NCBI GenBank assembly: GCA_023212695.1
Contig: JALCCG010000061.1
Span: 31,617 to 95,616 of the forward strand
Direction: 5' to 3'
Length of the DNA: 64,000 bases
Source: Sporisorium sorghi
Taxonomy: Eukaryota > Basidiomycota > Ustilaginomycetes > Ustilaginales > Ustilaginaceae
A program made the translations under genes and the position numbers. The notes beneath the pieces are model-generated. The model ran no database searches and was not told the origin of the DNA. It saw only the letters and a program-made list of their open reading frames with translations. Shown here piece after piece: positions 63,561 through 64,000 of this stretch. How positions within the stretch are numbered: position 1 is the stretch's first letter; each line of letters begins with the position of its first letter.

Positions 63561-63594
63561 GAAAATTTGGCCTCGGGTGGTGGTCCAAATTTTC
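63561..63594. repeat. 10-bp inverted repeat in AT-rich flank
   Basis: GAAAATTTGG at 63561-63570 is the exact reverse complement of CCAAATTTTC at 63585-63594, with a 14-nt G-rich loop. It could be a subterminal repeat bound by a transposase. Confidence 0.6.
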
Positions 63595-63729
63595 AAAATT
63601 TCAAGGCAGCAGATCCAGTGTCAATTTTAGTACCAGGCAAGGCCATTTTGAGACCAAAAATCAAGACACACAAGCAGTCAAATTTGAAACACACCTCCTC
63701 ATCTCACATCCATCAGCATCTCTTCAGCA

Positions 63730-64000
63730 ATGGTCAACATTTCACCAAGAAAGAAGGTGGCAAGGACACAGCTACGCCTGGAGAGAGATCAGAGAGAAGA
63801 GCAAGTCCAGGCCGCATTGCTCAGTTTGAATCAAGGCCGCTTCAAAAGTCTCTGGTCCGCAGCAGCATTTCACAAGGTGCCGTACAAGACTTTATACAAC
63901 CGCAAGCAAGCAAGGAAGAGCCACTCAGAGGCTTTTCAGGATCTGCAGGCTCTCTCTCCGCTATCTGAGGAGCTTTTGGTCAAGCACATCCGCAAGCAGG
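63730..64000 (+). mobile_element. Start of a pogo/Fot1-like transposase gene (truncated by window edge)
   Basis: Open frame from ATG 63730 to the window end (90 codons so far, no stop). The N-terminus is basic (MVNISPRKKVARTQ). Residues about 37-62 (FKSLWSAAAFHKVPYKTLYNRKQA) match the HTH_psq pattern of a helix, a VP turn and TLxxR, followed by LQALSPLSEELLVKHIRK, which matches the start of the CENP-B/pogo DNA-binding region (LSPxEExxLVxxI). This is how fungal DDE_1 (pogo, Fot1, Tigger) transposases begin. Codon use is richer in A-ending and AGA/AAG codons than the neighbours, and the flank is AT-rich, supporting foreign or mobile origin. Whether the catalytic DDE/D part is intact lies outside the window. 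A domesticated HTH protein is the alternative. Confidence 0.6.

Larger units (their letters stand above)
62743..63729. other. PAK promoter region grading into AT-rich transposon flank
   Basis: The part up to about 63470 resembles other promoters here, with an AAAGC/AAAGCG repeat near 63257-63303, a 14-T run at 63386-63399 and a short GA repeat after it. From about 63480 the sequence becomes clearly AT-rich and carries two inverted repeats. No gene is supported before the ATG at 63730. Confidence 0.5.

Overview
The window looks like a gene-dense, GC-rich nuclear segment from a basidiomycete yeast or smut fungus, most likely Ustilaginales (an Ustilago, Sporisorium or Pseudozyma-type genome). 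This placement is an inference from gene content and gene structure. Most genes are intronless. The introns I could place are short (58-115 nt), GT-AG, and sit at gene ends. Gene content is fungal: a VHC1-type K-Cl cotransporter, a fused alpha-beta tryptophan synthase, a Zn(II)2Cys6 regulator, mitoribosomal mL59, PAN2, and Ste20- and Pom1-type kinases. I cannot resolve the genus.

Layout. 0-8.2 kb: a cation-chloride cotransporter, a His-rich secreted/GPI-anchored protein and a Ctr copper transporter, all on +. 8.3-16.9 kb: PRP38 (-) divergent from dynein intermediate chain (+), then homoserine kinase THR1 (-), a ubiquitin-like/BAG co-chaperone (-, 2 exons) and a THP3/LENG8 SAC3-family protein (-, 4 exons). 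16.9-26 kb: a long intergenic region and a 2,370-residue DYRK kinase (+). 26.3-31.2 kb: TIM44 (-), mL59 (-, 2 exons), queuosine-salvage protein (+). 31.4-40.3 kb: a Zn2Cys6 transcription factor (-, 3 exons), a 1.5 kb region without a gene, and PAN2 (-). 40.9-47.7 kb: phosphatidylserine synthase (+), an SPF45 splicing factor (-, 3 exons, interrupted by an assembly gap in poly-G), MED4 (+) and the ubiquitin-eS31 fusion (+, probable 5'UTR intron). 48-62.8 kb: DDX41-like helicase (-), DOA10 E3 ligase (+), RAD9 (-, 4 exons), TRP5 (-) and a PAK kinase (-). 63.5-64 kb: an AT-rich stretch with the start of a pogo/Fot1-like transposase that runs off the window.

Most genes are housekeeping genes without an obvious shared pathway. 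Exceptions worth noting are the tandem pair of a His-rich surface protein and a copper transporter, and the TGACTC (Gcn4/Cpc1-type) hexamers upstream of both amino-acid biosynthesis genes (THR1 and TRP5). Several genes are only complete once short exons are spliced in (Zn-cluster factor, RAD9, THP3-like, mL59, BAG protein). I rebuilt these by hand; every one of these models gives a coding length divisible by three, except SPF45, where the gap breaks the frame. I found no convincing tRNA, rRNA, CRISPR or bacterial-type feature.
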